This document shows positions 15,873 through 23,844 of a stretch of DNA of 64,000 nt, piece by piece. Within the stretch, counting starts at the first letter, position 1; each line of letters begins with the position of its first letter. The translations under genes were made by a program, and so were the position numbers. The notes under the pieces were generated by a model. The model saw only the letters and a program-made list of their open reading frames with translations. It had not been told where the DNA came from and made no database searches. The DNA is taken from positions 1 to 64,000 of the forward strand of contig NZ_JHBW01000089.1 in the NCBI RefSeq assembly GCF_001273845.1. The letters are read 5' to 3'. Source of the stretch: Leucobacter musarum subsp. musarum (lineage in GTDB: Bacteria; Actinomycetota; Actinomycetes; Actinomycetales; Microbacteriaceae).

Positions 15873-17297
15873 TCAGGCGGCGTGCGCGGCAGACGCCGTG
15901 GCTGCCCTGTCAGCGCTCTGCGCGGCGCTGCGGGTGCGGGGCACGCGTGCGAGCGCGGCGGTCAGTTCGCGCGTGCTGCGTGTGTCGAGACCGTGCACGA
16001 TGTCGGCGATCTCGTCGCGGAGCGCCTGGTCGGCGAACGGCGACGTGAGGTCGTCGAACTTGCGCCGAGCCGAGGCCCAGTCGAGCGGGTTGTCGTGGAA
16101 GCCGTGGTAGCTGTCTTGCGACGAGCGGAAGACCGTGCCGTCGGCGAGTTCGACCTCGAGGTCGGCGGGCATGTGCGCAGGGAATCGCGCCGAGAACTCG
16201 TCACTCGGAGTGATGGTGACGCGGGTCATGAGGCCCTGTACGTCGGCCGCGACGATACGCTCGGGCTCGTACTGCTCCGGGTTCAGCGCGCCGTCGAGCA
16301 GCACGACCGCGACCATCCACGGCAGCGAGTGATCCGCCTCCTCCTTATTGCGGACCAGACGCTTGTCGCCCTCTTCGCCACCGCCGATGATCGAGTAGGC
16401 GACGTCGAACGTGGTGAGGCGCACCCGCTCGATCGCGCGCGGGTTGAAGCCGTCTTGCGCCCGGATGTCTTGCGCCGCATCGAGTGCCGACTGGGAGTGG
16501 ATCTCGGCGTTGTGCTTCTTGATGATGGTCTGCCGCACGCGCTCGAGATCTTCGCGCGACCAGTCGAGCTCGAACGGGCCCGAAACCGAGTCCTTGAAGC
16601 CCTTGTTGCCCTCGAAGACCGCCTCGGGGCCGGTGATGCCGCGGCTGGCGAGCAGAGCGGCAAAGGTGCCGTTCTGTGAGACGTGCGGGTAGGCGAGGCC
16701 CTTCCAGTGGCTGAGGTTGCCCGTGCGGGTGACGCGGAGGGCCACGTTCGCCGTGCCCGCGATGGCGACCGCGTTGGCGATCTGCTCGGGAGTGAGGCCG
16801 AGCGCCTTCGCGGCACCGGCCGCGGCGGCGAACGCGCCCTGCGTCGTGTGGTCGAAGCCCTTGGCGCGCACCGGCGCCTCGTCCGAGAGGCGGGCGTGCA
16901 CCTGGTAGGCGACGCCGAGGGCGGTGAGGAACTCGGCACCCGTTGCGTCGGCCGACTCGGCGGACGCGAGCACGGCGCCGAGGTTGTCGGAGGGGTGGTT
17001 CGTCTCGCCGGGTGCGAGGTAGGAATCCATGAAGTCGAGATAGCGGCTGAGTGCGCTGTTGTAGAAGGCCGCGCGCTCGGGGCTCGTCGCGCCGCCGCCG
17101 ATCAGCGTCGCCGTGGGAGTGCCGCCCAGGTCTTCGATGAGGCCGCGGATCGCCTCGGTGGGTTCGGCGTCGAGCGCGCCGATGGCCACGCCCAGGGTGT
17201 CGAGCACCCGAATCTTGAGTTGTTCGAGCGCCTCAGCGCTTAGGTCATCGATCGCAGCCGCGTCGACGAATCGTGCCAGTTCCTGTACTTCGGTCAT
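15873..17297 (-). CDS. MmgE/PrpD family protein
   Basis: A 474-residue member of the MmgE/PrpD fold, which includes 2-methylcitrate dehydratase, cis-aconitate decarboxylase and iminodisuccinate epimerase. Features are LDTLGVAIGALDAEPTEA near the start, LDFMDSYLAPGETNHPSDNLGAV with the conserved Asp/His region, KGFDHTTQGAFAAAAGAAKALGL, and HNAEIHSQSALDAA. The last 25 residues are Ala/Ser/Arg-rich tail. An ATG at 17309 is also in frame, but the GGA next to it has no spacer. The ATG at 17295-17297 has GGAATGGG at a workable distance. No methylcitrate synthase or lyase is nearby, so it is probably not a propionate-cycle enzyme. Confidence 0.85.
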   Translation of the reverse strand: MTEVQELARFVDAAAIDDLSAEALEQLKIRVLDTLGVAIGALDAEPTEAIRGLIEDLGGTPTATLIGGGATSPERAAFYNSALSRYLDFMDSYLAPGETNHPSDNLGAVLASAESADATGAEFLTALGVAYQVHARLSDEAPVRAKGFDHTTQGAFAAAAGAAKALGLTPEQIANAVAIAGTANVALRVTRTGNLSHWKGLAYPHVSQNGTFAALLASRGITGPEAVFEGNKGFKDSVSGPFELDWSREDLERVRQTIIKKHNAEIHSQSALDAAQDIRAQDGFNPRAIERVRLTTFDVAYSIIGGGEEGDKRLVRNKEEADHSLPWMVAVVLLDGALNPEQYEPERIVAADVQGLMTRVTITPSDEFSARFPAHMPADLEVELADGTVFRSSQDSYHGFHDNPLDWASARRKFDDLTSPFADQALRDEIADIVHGLDTRSTRELTAALARVPRTRSAAQSADRAATASAAHAA

Positions 17298-17350
17298 CGC
17301 CCATTCCAATCATCGGATGAATATGAGGGTCACCTTCATTAGACTCGTGA

Positions 17351-17372
17351 AGTATCTCGACGTCAAGATACT
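17351..17372. promoter_or_regulatory. 22-bp dyad, MarR-type operator candidate
   Basis: Near-perfect palindrome centred on GACGTC, with arms AGTATCT and AGATACT and a single mismatched pair. It lies 54 bp upstream of the MmgE/PrpD start and about 185 bp upstream of the divergent ABC exporter. The size and symmetry fit a MarR- or TetR-type dimer. No regulator gene is adjacent. Confidence 0.5.
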
Positions 17373-17555
17373 TTCTCTGGGAATGCTCACGGTTTTCAGG
17401 CGTATCGTGCGCGTACGTCGCGCGTCACCTGCGGATGCCTGATCGACGCTCCGCTGCGTGCCGCGTCGACTCGCGACCACCTGACGCGTCACCGTGCGAG
17501 CGCACGCCGCGAACAAATCGACCGAGTGTCGGCGGCGCGCGATATTCTCCGAGGT

Positions 17556-19430
17556 ATGAGCATGGGTGGCGGCCCGGGAGGCCGAGGGTCTCGCGTATCG
17601 GCGGGCGACGCAGAACTGCAGCGCAAGCTGAACCGCGCCGCCCCGAAAGTCGATGGGCTCGGGCATCGCATCGCCGAGCTCTTTCGGCCCTACCGAGGTC
17701 AGCTCGTCGTTATCGTCGCACTCGTGCTGGTGTCGGCGGCACTCGCGATCCTGCCCCCGCTGTTGACGCAGCGCGTCTTCGACGACGGGCTGTTCCCGCT
17801 CGACGGCGGCGGGCCGCACCTCACGATCCTCGCCTGGCTCGTCGCCGCGATGATCGCCGTGTTCATCGTCTCCTCCGGCCTCGGCATCGTGCAGACCCTC
17901 TTCACCGCGCGCGTCGGCAACCGCGTGATGGGCGACCTGCGCGTCAAACTGTTCTCACACCTGCAGTCCATGGAGTTGGGCTTCTTCACGCGCACGAAGA
18001 CGGGCGTCATCCAGTCGCGGCTCCAGAACGACGTCGGCGGCGTGGCCAACGTGCTGACGAATACGGTGTCGAACATCATCGGCAACACGGTCACGGTTGT
18101 CGCCGCGGCTGTTGCCATGATCCTGCTCAGCTGGCAGCTCACGCTCATCGCCGTCGTGATCATGCCCGTGCTCGTCATCGCCCAGCGGCGCGTCGGCCAG
18201 ATCCGCGCCAAGATCGCCGGCCGCACACAAGAATCACTCTCCGAGATGACGGCGATCACTCAAGAAGCGCTCTCGATATCGGGCGTACTGCTGGCGAAGA
18301 CCTACTCACGGCAGAGTGCCGAGACCGAGCGCTACGCTGCCGAGAATCGCAACCAGATCGACCTGCAGGTGCGGCAGACCATGAGCGGTCAGCTGTTCTT
18401 CGCGCTGGTGCAGGTGTTTCTCTCGGCAGTGCCGGCGATCGTCTACCTCATCTCGGGCTGGCTCATCTCGCGCGGTCAGGGCGAAGGGTTCGACCCCGGC
18501 ATCACCGCCGGCACCATCGTCGCGTTCACGACGGTGCAGTCGCGGCTGCTCTTTCCGCTCGTCGCCCTCATGCGCATCGCGCTCGACCTGCAGACCTCGC
18601 AGGCGCTCTTCGCCCGCATCTTCGAGTATCTCGACCTCACGCCGGCTATCGTCGACGCGCCCGATGCGCAGCAGCCCTCCGATGCGCCCGGTCGCGCCGG
18701 TCGCATCACGTTCGAAGAGGTGACGTTCCGCTACCCCGACGCGGGCCCCGAAGATCGGCCGACGCTCGACGCGGTTTCGTTCCACGTGGAACCCGGCGAG
18801 TTCGTCGCGTTCGTCGGCGCCTCTGGCTCGGGCAAGACGACGATCGGCTCGCTCATCCCGCGCCTCTACGACGCCTCCGAGGGCACCGTGCGCTACGGCG
18901 ACGACGACGTGCGCTCGCTCAGCCAAGAAGCGTTGATGGACCGCATCGGTGTCGTGACGCAAGAGCCGTATCTGTTCCACGCCACCATTCAGGCGAACCT
19001 GCGCTACGCGAAGCCCGACGCTACCGACGCCGAGATCGAGGCGGCCGCGCGCCTCGCAAACATCCACGACACGATCGCGAGCTTCGCCGACGGGTACGAC
19101 ACCGTCGTCGGCGAGCGCGGCTACCGACTGTCGGGCGGTGAGAAGCAGCGCATCGCAATCGCGCGCGTGCTGCTCAAGAATCCGCGCGTGCTGGTGCTCG
19201 ACGAGGCGACGAGCGCGCTCGACACCGTGAACGAGCGCATCGTGCAGCACGCACTCGAAGACGCGCGCAGCGGCCGCACCACAATCGCGATCGCCCACCG
19301 GCTCTCCACGATTGTCGACGCCGATCGCATTTACGTGGTCGGCGCGGGCCGCATCCTCGAGCACGGCACCCACCAGCAACTGCTCGACCTCGGCGGCTCC
19401 TACGCCGAGCTCTACGACCAGCAGCAGTAG
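17556..19430 (+). CDS. ABC transporter, fused permease and ATPase (exporter type)
   Basis: A half-transporter of 624 residues in the MsbA/LmrA-like arrangement. The N-terminal transmembrane domain (about residues 35-340, six helices, with [19 protein letters not shown] and [10 protein letters not shown] coupling regions) precedes a nucleotide-binding domain from about 375. Walker A is GASGSGKTT, the signature is [17 protein letters not shown], Walker B is [12 protein letters not shown], and the switch is IAHRLST. A homodimer is expected; the substrate is unknown. The GAGG at 17551 is 1 nt from this ATG but 7 nt from the next ATG at 17562, so translation may begin two codons later. Single-gene unit. 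Confidence 0.9.
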   Translation: MSMGGGPGGRGSRVSAGDAELQRKLNRAAPKVDGLGHRIAELFRPYRGQLVVIVALVLVSAALAILPPLLTQRVFDDGLFPLDGGGPHLTILAWLVAAMIAVFIVSSGLGIVQTLFTARVGNRVMGDLRVKLFSHLQSMELGFFTRTKTGVIQSRLQNDVGGVANVLTNTVSNIIGNTVTVVAAAVAMILLSWQLTLIAVVIMPVLVIAQRRVGQIRAKIAGRTQESLSEMTAITQEALSISGVLLAKTYSRQSAETERYAAENRNQIDLQVRQTMSGQLFFALVQVFLSAVPAIVYLISGWLISRGQGEGFDPGITAGTIVAFTTVQSRLLFPLVALMRIALDLQTSQALFARIFEYLDLTPAIVDAPDAQQPSDAPGRAGRITFEEVTFRYPDAGPEDRPTLDAVSFHVEPGEFVAFVGASGSGKTTIGSLIPRLYDASEGTVRYGDDDVRSLSQEALMDRIGVVTQEPYLFHATIQANLRYAKPDATDAEIEAAARLANIHDTIASFADGYDTVVGERGYRLSGGEKQRIAIARVLLKNPRVLVLDEATSALDTVNERIVQHALEDARSGRTTIAIAHRLSTIVDADRIYVVGAGRILEHGTHQQLLDLGGSYAELYDQQQ

Positions 19431-19550
19431 GCGCTGTGCAGCGCTGCCGCCGCTGGGCTGCTGCTGCGCTGCTGCTGCTGCGTTGCCGCTGCGCCTACGC
19501 CGCCGCTGAGCCTGCGCCGCCGCCGCTGTCGTGCCGCCGCGCCTTCGTTG

Positions 19551-19622
19551 CGATCGGGGTAACTTTGGACCAGTGTTGCGGCAGGAATGGCCCACCACAC
19601 CCACCGAAAGCTACCCCGATCG
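19551..19622. repeat. imperfect inverted repeat, first palindrome copy
   Basis: Arms 19551-19567 and 19606-19622 both contain CGATCGGGGTA followed by CTTT, with one mismatch and a 38-base interior. It is related in sequence to the palindrome at 19731-19784. Confidence 0.65.
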
Positions 19623-19730
19623 CAGCAGTGGGTGATCCGCCGCCGCAATTGCGCCGCAGCCTCGTCGCCGCCCCGCGGCTGCAACGCCGCTGAGCCGCTG
19701 GGCTGCTGCTGCCGCTGCGCCCAATGGCAG

Positions 19731-19784
19731 CGGGGTCACTTTCGGAGGGTGTTGCCGCACTCTCACCCTCCGAAAGTGACCCCG
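19731..19784. repeat. perfect 21-bp inverted repeat, second palindrome copy
   Basis: Arms 19731-19751 and 19764-19784 are exactly complementary around a 12-base loop; the core is GGGGTCACTTTCGG. It is stable enough to act as a terminator for the ABC exporter, but it sits 300 bp from that stop codon and has a sequence relative just upstream. Confidence 0.8.
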
Positions 19785-19881
19785 ATCGCACGGGGAGCGG
19801 CAGCGCCGCAGAGCGGAGGTGATCCGACGCCCCAACCGCGCCGCGGCGCACCGGCCCCCGCAGCGTCGTAGGATCGAACTC

Positions 19882-21105
19882 GTGCGGAACATCACCCAAT
19901 CCCGGAAGCTCGCCGGGGTGCGCTATGACGTGCGCGGCCCGATCTTGCAGGAGGCCGAGCGCCTCGAGCGCGAGGGGCATCAGATCCTGAAGCTCAACAT
20001 CGGCAACCCGGCGCCGTTCGGCTTCGAGGCACCGCCCGAGATCGTTGACCGCCTGCAGCAGGTGCTCACCGAAGCTCAGGGCTATAGCGATTCGCGCGGC
20101 ATCCTGCCGGCGCGCGAGGCGGTCGCCCGCTACTACACCGAAGAGGGTGTGGCGGGTGTAACCCCCGACGACGTCTACATCGGCAACGGCGTCAGCGAGA
20201 TGATCTCACTCGTGCTGCAGGCGCTGGTCGATGACGGCGATGAGATCCTCGTGCCGTCGCCCGATTACCCGCTCTGGACCGCGCAGGTCACGCTTTCGGG
20301 CGGCCAGGCCGTGCACTACCCGTGCGACGAGTCGAACGGGTGGATGCCCGATCTCGAAGCGATCGAACGTTTGGTCACCCCGGCGACCAAGGGCATCGTG
20401 CTCATCAACCCCAACAACCCGACGGGCGCGGTCTACTCGGCCGAGCTGGTGCGCGGGTTCGCGGCGCTGGCCGAGCGGCACGGCATTGTGCTGATGGCCG
20501 ATGAGATCTACGAGCGCATCTTGTACGACGGTGCGATCCACGAGCACGCCGCGCTGCACACGCACGACACGCTGTGCCTCACCTTCAGCGGCCTGTCGAA
20601 GGCGCAGCGCGTCGCCGGATACCGCTCAGGGTGGCTCGCGATCTCGGGCGACCGCACCCGATCGCGCGACTTCCTCGAGGGGTTGCAGCTCCTCGCGAAC
20701 ATGCGCATGTGCGCGAATGTGCCGGCGCAGCACGCGATCCCGGTCGCGCTCGACCCGGCATCGAACTGGTCGGGCATCGCTGAACTGTGCGCGCCCGGCG
20801 GGCGGCTCCGCGAGCAGCGCGACACGGCGCACCGACTGCTCACCGAGATCCCGGGCGTGACGTGCGAGCTGCCGGGCGGAGCGATGTACCTCTTCCCGAA
20901 GCTCGACCCCGAGGTGTACCCGATCGTCGACGATCAAGCGTTCGTGATCGATGTGCTGCAGGCGACGCACGTGCTGGTGACGAACGGTCGCGGCTTCAAT
21001 CTGCCGACGCCGGATCACCTGCGCTTCGTCACCCTCCCGTCCGTGCCGGTGCTCACCGAGGCGATCGGGCGCATCGGCGGGTATCTCGCCACGGTGCGTC
21101 GGTGA
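19882..21105 (+). CDS. pyridoxal-phosphate aminotransferase (AlaA-like alanine aminotransferase)
   Basis: Class I/II aminotransferase of 407 residues. The PLP lysine is in FSGLSKAQRVAGYRSGW; other signatures are NPNNPTGAVYS and the aspartate in LMADEIYERILYD. The opening (ITQSRKLAGVRYDVRGPILQEAERLE...GHQILKLNIGNPAPFGF) is typical of the E. coli AlaA group, which makes alanine from pyruvate and glutamate. The GTG at 19882 has GGA 8 nt upstream; the open frame before it is Arg/Pro-rich repeat sequence. It starts a run of three closely spaced genes with rlmH and ribokinase. Confidence 0.9.
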   Translation: MRNITQSRKLAGVRYDVRGPILQEAERLEREGHQILKLNIGNPAPFGFEAPPEIVDRLQQVLTEAQGYSDSRGILPAREAVARYYTEEGVAGVTPDDVYIGNGVSEMISLVLQALVDDGDEILVPSPDYPLWTAQVTLSGGQAVHYPCDESNGWMPDLEAIERLVTPATKGIVLINPNNPTGAVYSAELVRGFAALAERHGIVLMADEIYERILYDGAIHEHAALHTHDTLCLTFSGLSKAQRVAGYRSGWLAISGDRTRSRDFLEGLQLLANMRMCANVPAQHAIPVALDPASNWSGIAELCAPGGRLREQRDTAHRLLTEIPGVTCELPGGAMYLFPKLDPEVYPIVDDQAFVIDVLQATHVLVTNGRGFNLPTPDHLRFVTLPSVPVLTEAIGRIGGYLATVRR

Positions 21106-21118
21106 GCGGAGGCGGCTG

Positions 21119-21577
21119 ATGAGCGTCCGCGTCCTCGCCGTCGGTAAACGACACGAGAGTTGGGTCTCCGACGGCATCGATCGCTACGAGAAGCGCTTGC
21201 GCAAGCCGTTCGACACCGCCTGGCAGCTGCTGCCGCACTCCTCGCGCGAGGGCGATGCGGCGCGCACCGAGGAGTCTGACCGGTTGCTCGTGAAGCTGGA
21301 TCGCGACGCCTTCGTCGTGCTGCTCGACGAGCGCGGCAAGAACATCGACTCTCCGAAGCTTGCGACCACCCTGCGGCGCGCGTTCGACGGCGGACGGGCG
21401 GTGACCGTGATCATCGGCGGCGCATACGGCGTCGACGATCGCGTGCGTGCTCGCGCTGACTTCGTGTGGAGCCTGTCGCAGCTCGTCTTTCCCCACCAGC
21501 TCGTGCGTCTGATGCTCGTCGAGCAGTTGTATCGCTCGCAGGAGATCTCGGCGGGGCGTTCGTATCATCACGTGTAA
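21119..21577 (+). CDS. rlmH: 23S rRNA pseudouridine-1915 N3-methyltransferase
   Basis: SPOUT methyltransferase of 152 residues that methylates pseudouridine 1915 of 23S rRNA in assembled ribosomes. Features are MSVRVLAVGKR, VVLLDERGKNIDS, the SAM-binding knot IIGGAYGVDD, and the C-terminal LVRLMLVEQLYRSQEISAGRSYHH, which is diagnostic. The ATG at 21119 follows GGAGG, 13 bp after the aminotransferase stop codon. Length and motifs are complete. Confidence 0.95.
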   Translation: MSVRVLAVGKRHESWVSDGIDRYEKRLRKPFDTAWQLLPHSSREGDAARTEESDRLLVKLDRDAFVVLLDERGKNIDSPKLATTLRRAFDGGRAVTVIIGGAYGVDDRVRARADFVWSLSQLVFPHQLVRLMLVEQLYRSQEISAGRSYHHV

Positions 21578-21606
21578 GGCGATCAGGATCGCCGGAAGGA
21601 GTCGCA

Positions 21607-22446
21607 ATGCCGCGTCGCCCGCAGCTCGCCGTCCTCGGCAGCATCAACATCGACCTCATCGCGCAGACGGAGTCGTTGCCCCGACCCGGTGAGACGATCG
21701 GCGGTGGTACGTTCAGTCGATTGCCGGGCGGCAAGGGTGCGAATCAGGCCGTCGCCGCGTCCCGTCTCGGTGCGCAGGTGCGCATGGTGGGCGTCGTCGG
21801 CGATGACGGTGAGGGCGCGCTTGCGCGTGTGGCGCTCGAAGCTGCGGGCGTTTCGCTCGACGCGGTGCGCCGGGGCGCGCAACCGACGGGGGTGGCGCTG
21901 ATCGGGGTCGATGCCGCCGGTGAGAATCAGATCAGTGTGTGCCCGGGGGCGAATGGTGAAGTCGGTGCGGCTGACGTGGTCTTCAGCGACGGTGAAGCGG
22001 TGCTCGTGCAGCTCGAGGTGCCGATGGCTGCGGTGGTCGCTGCCGCGCGATCCTGCACCGGATTCTTCGCGGTGAATGCGGCGCCTGCCGCCGATCTGCC
22101 TGACGAGGTCATCGAGCGGGCGGATCTCGTGATCGTGAACGAATCGGAGTTCGCAGCGATCCCCGCCCTGCACACCGCCGATGCGCTCGTCGCGGTGAGT
22201 CTCGGCGCAGACGGCGCCAGGCTGCTGCGCGGCGGCGTCGAGATCGCTCGATCGACGTCGCACGCTGCTGAAGTGCGCAGCACGGTGGGGGCGGGCGACG
22301 CCTTCTGCGCGGGGCTCGTGGTCGCGCTGGTGAGCGGTGTGGCGCCTGACGCAGCGCTCGCCGCAGCCTGTGCGGTGGGCGCGGCGGCCGTCGCCGACGT
22401 GCGTTCGCAGCCCGAACTGTCGCCGTTGAACGCCTATTTGGGCTGA
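21607..22446 (+). CDS. rbsK: ribokinase-like PfkB family carbohydrate kinase
   Basis: A 279-residue PfkB-family kinase. The N-terminal signature is LAVLGSINIDL with RLPGGKGANQAVAASRLGA, and the C-terminal catalytic motif is VRSTVGAGDAFCAGL with the base Asp in GAGD. The ribokinase assignment rests on these and on length; other sugars are possible, since no ribose transporter is nearby. The ATG at 21607 has a good GGAAGGAG ribosome site 29 bp after rlmH. The longer open frame upstream lies antisense over rlmH and is not used. Confidence 0.85.
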   Translation: MPRRPQLAVLGSINIDLIAQTESLPRPGETIGGGTFSRLPGGKGANQAVAASRLGAQVRMVGVVGDDGEGALARVALEAAGVSLDAVRRGAQPTGVALIGVDAAGENQISVCPGANGEVGAADVVFSDGEAVLVQLEVPMAAVVAAARSCTGFFAVNAAPAADLPDEVIERADLVIVNESEFAAIPALHTADALVAVSLGADGARLLRGGVEIARSTSHAAEVRSTVGAGDAFCAGLVVALVSGVAPDAALAAACAVGAAAVADVRSQPELSPLNAYLG

Positions 22447-22494
22447 CGCGACACCCCACCCATCAATGTCGGTGGTTCCCCGCACACTGGAACC

Positions 22495-22890
22495 ATGAAC
22501 CCGTTCCGCCTCTCGACCCGGTTGCAGCCTCCGGCGCGTACGCGCGCCCGGCCCGTCGTCGCCGAGGCCGCTTCGGCTGAGGCCCACGCGGCAGTGGCAC
22601 CGGGGCAGGCTGTCGTGGTGCCGTGGCGCATCTCGCAGCGCTCGGCCAGCGGGGTGATTGAGATTGAGAATGCGGGCGGCGGTCCGCTGCATTCGGTGCG
22701 CTTCACGCTGGCGGGCGACGGCATGCTCGGGTTGTCGTTGCCGCGCACCGTATTGCCCGGGGAGCGGTTGCGCGTCGTGCTGCGGGGAGTGCGCTCTGAG
22801 GCAGCAGTCGCGGCGCCCGATGCGATGCTTGTGCTGCGCTGGTTTCAGCCCGATGGGAGGGAACTGTTGTGGCCGATCGCACTCATGTGA
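22495..22890 (+). CDS. unknown small protein
   Basis: A 131-residue protein I do not recognise. The first 40 residues are Arg/Ala/Pro-rich and possibly disordered. The rest alternates short hydrophobic and charged stretches (GQAVVVPWRISQR, VIEIENAGGGPLHSVRFTLAG, LRVVLRGVR, ALVLRWFQPDGRELLWPIAL-like). This suggests an all-beta fold such as an immunoglobulin-like sandwich. There is no signal peptide or membrane segment. It follows ribokinase by 48 bp and lies before the nrd regulatory region. The codon pattern is similar to its neighbours, so it is probably a real gene. Confidence 0.6.
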   Translation: MNPFRLSTRLQPPARTRARPVVAEAASAEAHAAVAPGQAVVVPWRISQRSASGVIEIENAGGGPLHSVRFTLAGDGMLGLSLPRTVLPGERLRVVLRGVRSEAAVAAPDAMLVLRWFQPDGRELLWPIALM

Positions 22891-22953
22891 GCCCCCGCTC
22901 GCCGACACGCCGAGTCGGGTGTGGAGGGCAAAGTTTTTCGACCCCCACGGGCT

Positions 22954-22962
22954 TGTGGATAA
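22954..22962 (-). promoter_or_regulatory. perfect DnaA box upstream of nrdH
   Basis: The minus strand reads TTATCCACA, the consensus DnaA box. Two weaker matches (two mismatches each) lie within 80 bp at about 23020 and 23031. It lies about 180 bp before nrdH. DnaA control of ribonucleotide reductase is known for E. coli nrdAB; here it is inferred. Confidence 0.5.
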
Positions 22963-22965
22963 CCT

Positions 22966-23019
22966 CTGCGCAAGGGCGGAACGGTGCCGAAAGTTCTCCC
23001 CAATTCGACCCTTGCGCAG
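22966..23019. repeat. 11-bp inverted repeat in the nrd upstream region
   Basis: CTGCGCAAGGG at 22966-22976 and its complement at 23009-23019, exact, separated by 32 bp. GTGGATA follows the right arm and precedes the left arm. This could be an operator or part of a DnaA-binding array. Confidence 0.4.
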
Positions 23020-23052
23020 GTGGATATCAAGTGGAAAACTACATTGGTGTAA

Positions 23053-23100
23053 CTACATCATGTTGTGGTTGCTCCCGGTGTGGTTCACTAGATGTAGTGC
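23053..23100. promoter_or_regulatory. tandem NrdR boxes
   Basis: Two 16-bp sites, 23053-23068 and 23085-23100, start 32 bp apart, that is three helical turns. The second contains CACTAGATGTAGTG and matches the CACWA-N-AT-N-TWGTG pattern of the NrdR box; the first is weaker. They lie 40-90 bp upstream of nrdH, the usual position for NrdR repression of ribonucleotide reductase genes. Confidence 0.78.
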
Positions 23101-23140
23101 CTCAGTTGAGGCGAGCGAGTTTGTGAGAGAAGGGCGTGAA

Positions 23141-23374
23141 ATGGCAGTCACCGTTTACACCAAGCCGTCGTGCGTGCAGTGCAACATGACCTATCGAGAG
23201 CTCGACAAGCAGGGCATCGAGTACAACGTGCTCGACGTCACCGCTGACGAGACGGCGCTCGAAGCAGTCAAGGGTCTGGGCTACCTGCAGGCACCCGTGG
23301 TGGTGGCTGACGACGAGCACTGGTCGGGCTTCCGCCCCGACAAGATCTCGGAACTCGCCGGCCGACTCGCGTAA
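23141..23374 (+). CDS. nrdH: glutaredoxin-like NrdH redoxin
   Basis: Electron donor for the class Ib ribonucleotide reductase, reduced by thioredoxin reductase. It has 77 residues. The redox motif CVQC (Cys11, Cys14) follows VTVYTKPS, and WSGFRPDKI near the C-terminus is the NrdH signature. The ATG at 23141 follows GAGAAGGG. It is the first gene of nrdHIEF and lies directly behind the NrdR boxes. Confidence 0.96.
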   Translation: MAVTVYTKPSCVQCNMTYRELDKQGIEYNVLDVTADETALEAVKGLGYLQAPVVVADDEHWSGFRPDKISELAGRLA

Positions 23375-23442
23375 GACGGATGCGTATGGGGCGGGAACAC
23401 GAGCGGTTCTCGCCCCGTGCTGTATCCGGCAAGTCTGTGCCC

Positions 23443-23844
23443 ATGGCGAACCTCGTCTACTTCTCCAGCGTTTCGGGCAACACGCACCGTTTCGTCGAGA
23501 AGCTCGGAACCCCTGCGGTTCGCATCCCGCTGCATGCGAAAGACGAACCGCTCATCGTGCACGAACCCTACGTGCTCATCCTCCCCACCTACGGCGGGGG
23601 GCCTGACACGCGCGCCGTGCCCAAGCAGGTCATCAAGTTCCTCAACGTCGAGGAGAACCGATCGCATCTGCGCGGAGTGATCGCCGCGGGCAACACCAAC
23701 TTCGGTGAGGCCTACGGGATCGCGGGCGACATTGTCGCCCGGAAGTGTCAAGTGCCCTTCCTCTACCGATTTGAACTCTTTGGAACCCCGGACGACGTGA
23801 CCGCCGTCCACGATGGATTGGAACAGTTTTGGAAACAGCAGTGA
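23443..23844 (+). CDS. nrdI: flavodoxin-like NrdI
   Basis: FMN protein of 133 residues that supplies oxidant to assemble the dimanganese-tyrosyl radical of NrdF. It begins with [21 protein letters not shown], the phosphate-binding loop. Later it has LPTYGGG and [20 protein letters not shown], all typical of NrdI. The ATG at 23443 gives the normal family start but has no strong ribosome site; a GTG two codons earlier is possible. Its stop codon overlaps the nrdE start (TGATG). Confidence 0.95.
   Translation: MANLVYFSSVSGNTHRFVEKLGTPAVRIPLHAKDEPLIVHEPYVLILPTYGGGPDTRAVPKQVIKFLNVEENRSHLRGVIAAGNTNFGEAYGIAGDIVARKCQVPFLYRFELFGTPDDVTAVHDGLEQFWKQQ

Larger units (their letters stand above)
19450..19860. 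repeat. two diverged copies of a palindrome-containing module
   Basis: The 450-bp gap 19431-19881 holds no gene. Two related modules follow each other (about 19450-19690 and 19695-19860). Each begins with the same 17 bases (19450-19466, 19695-19711) and continues with CTG-rich sequence. Each then carries a palindrome and a shared tail (GGTGATCCG followed by CGCC, CAA and GCGCCGC elements). The first copy is longer because of extra GCC/CTG-rich sequence. The similarity was found by eye. Confidence 0.65.

Noticed and set aside
15873-17297. MmgE/PrpD gene as 2-methylcitrate dehydratase of the propionate cycle
   Set aside because: No methylcitrate synthase, methylisocitrate lyase or propionyl-CoA ligase nearby. 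The partner is a ComA-like protein instead.
19436-19530. CTG/GCC repeats as a possible CRISPR or microsatellite
   Set aside because: Units are irregular 3-mers without spacer structure. They are part of the duplicated module and show no array organisation.
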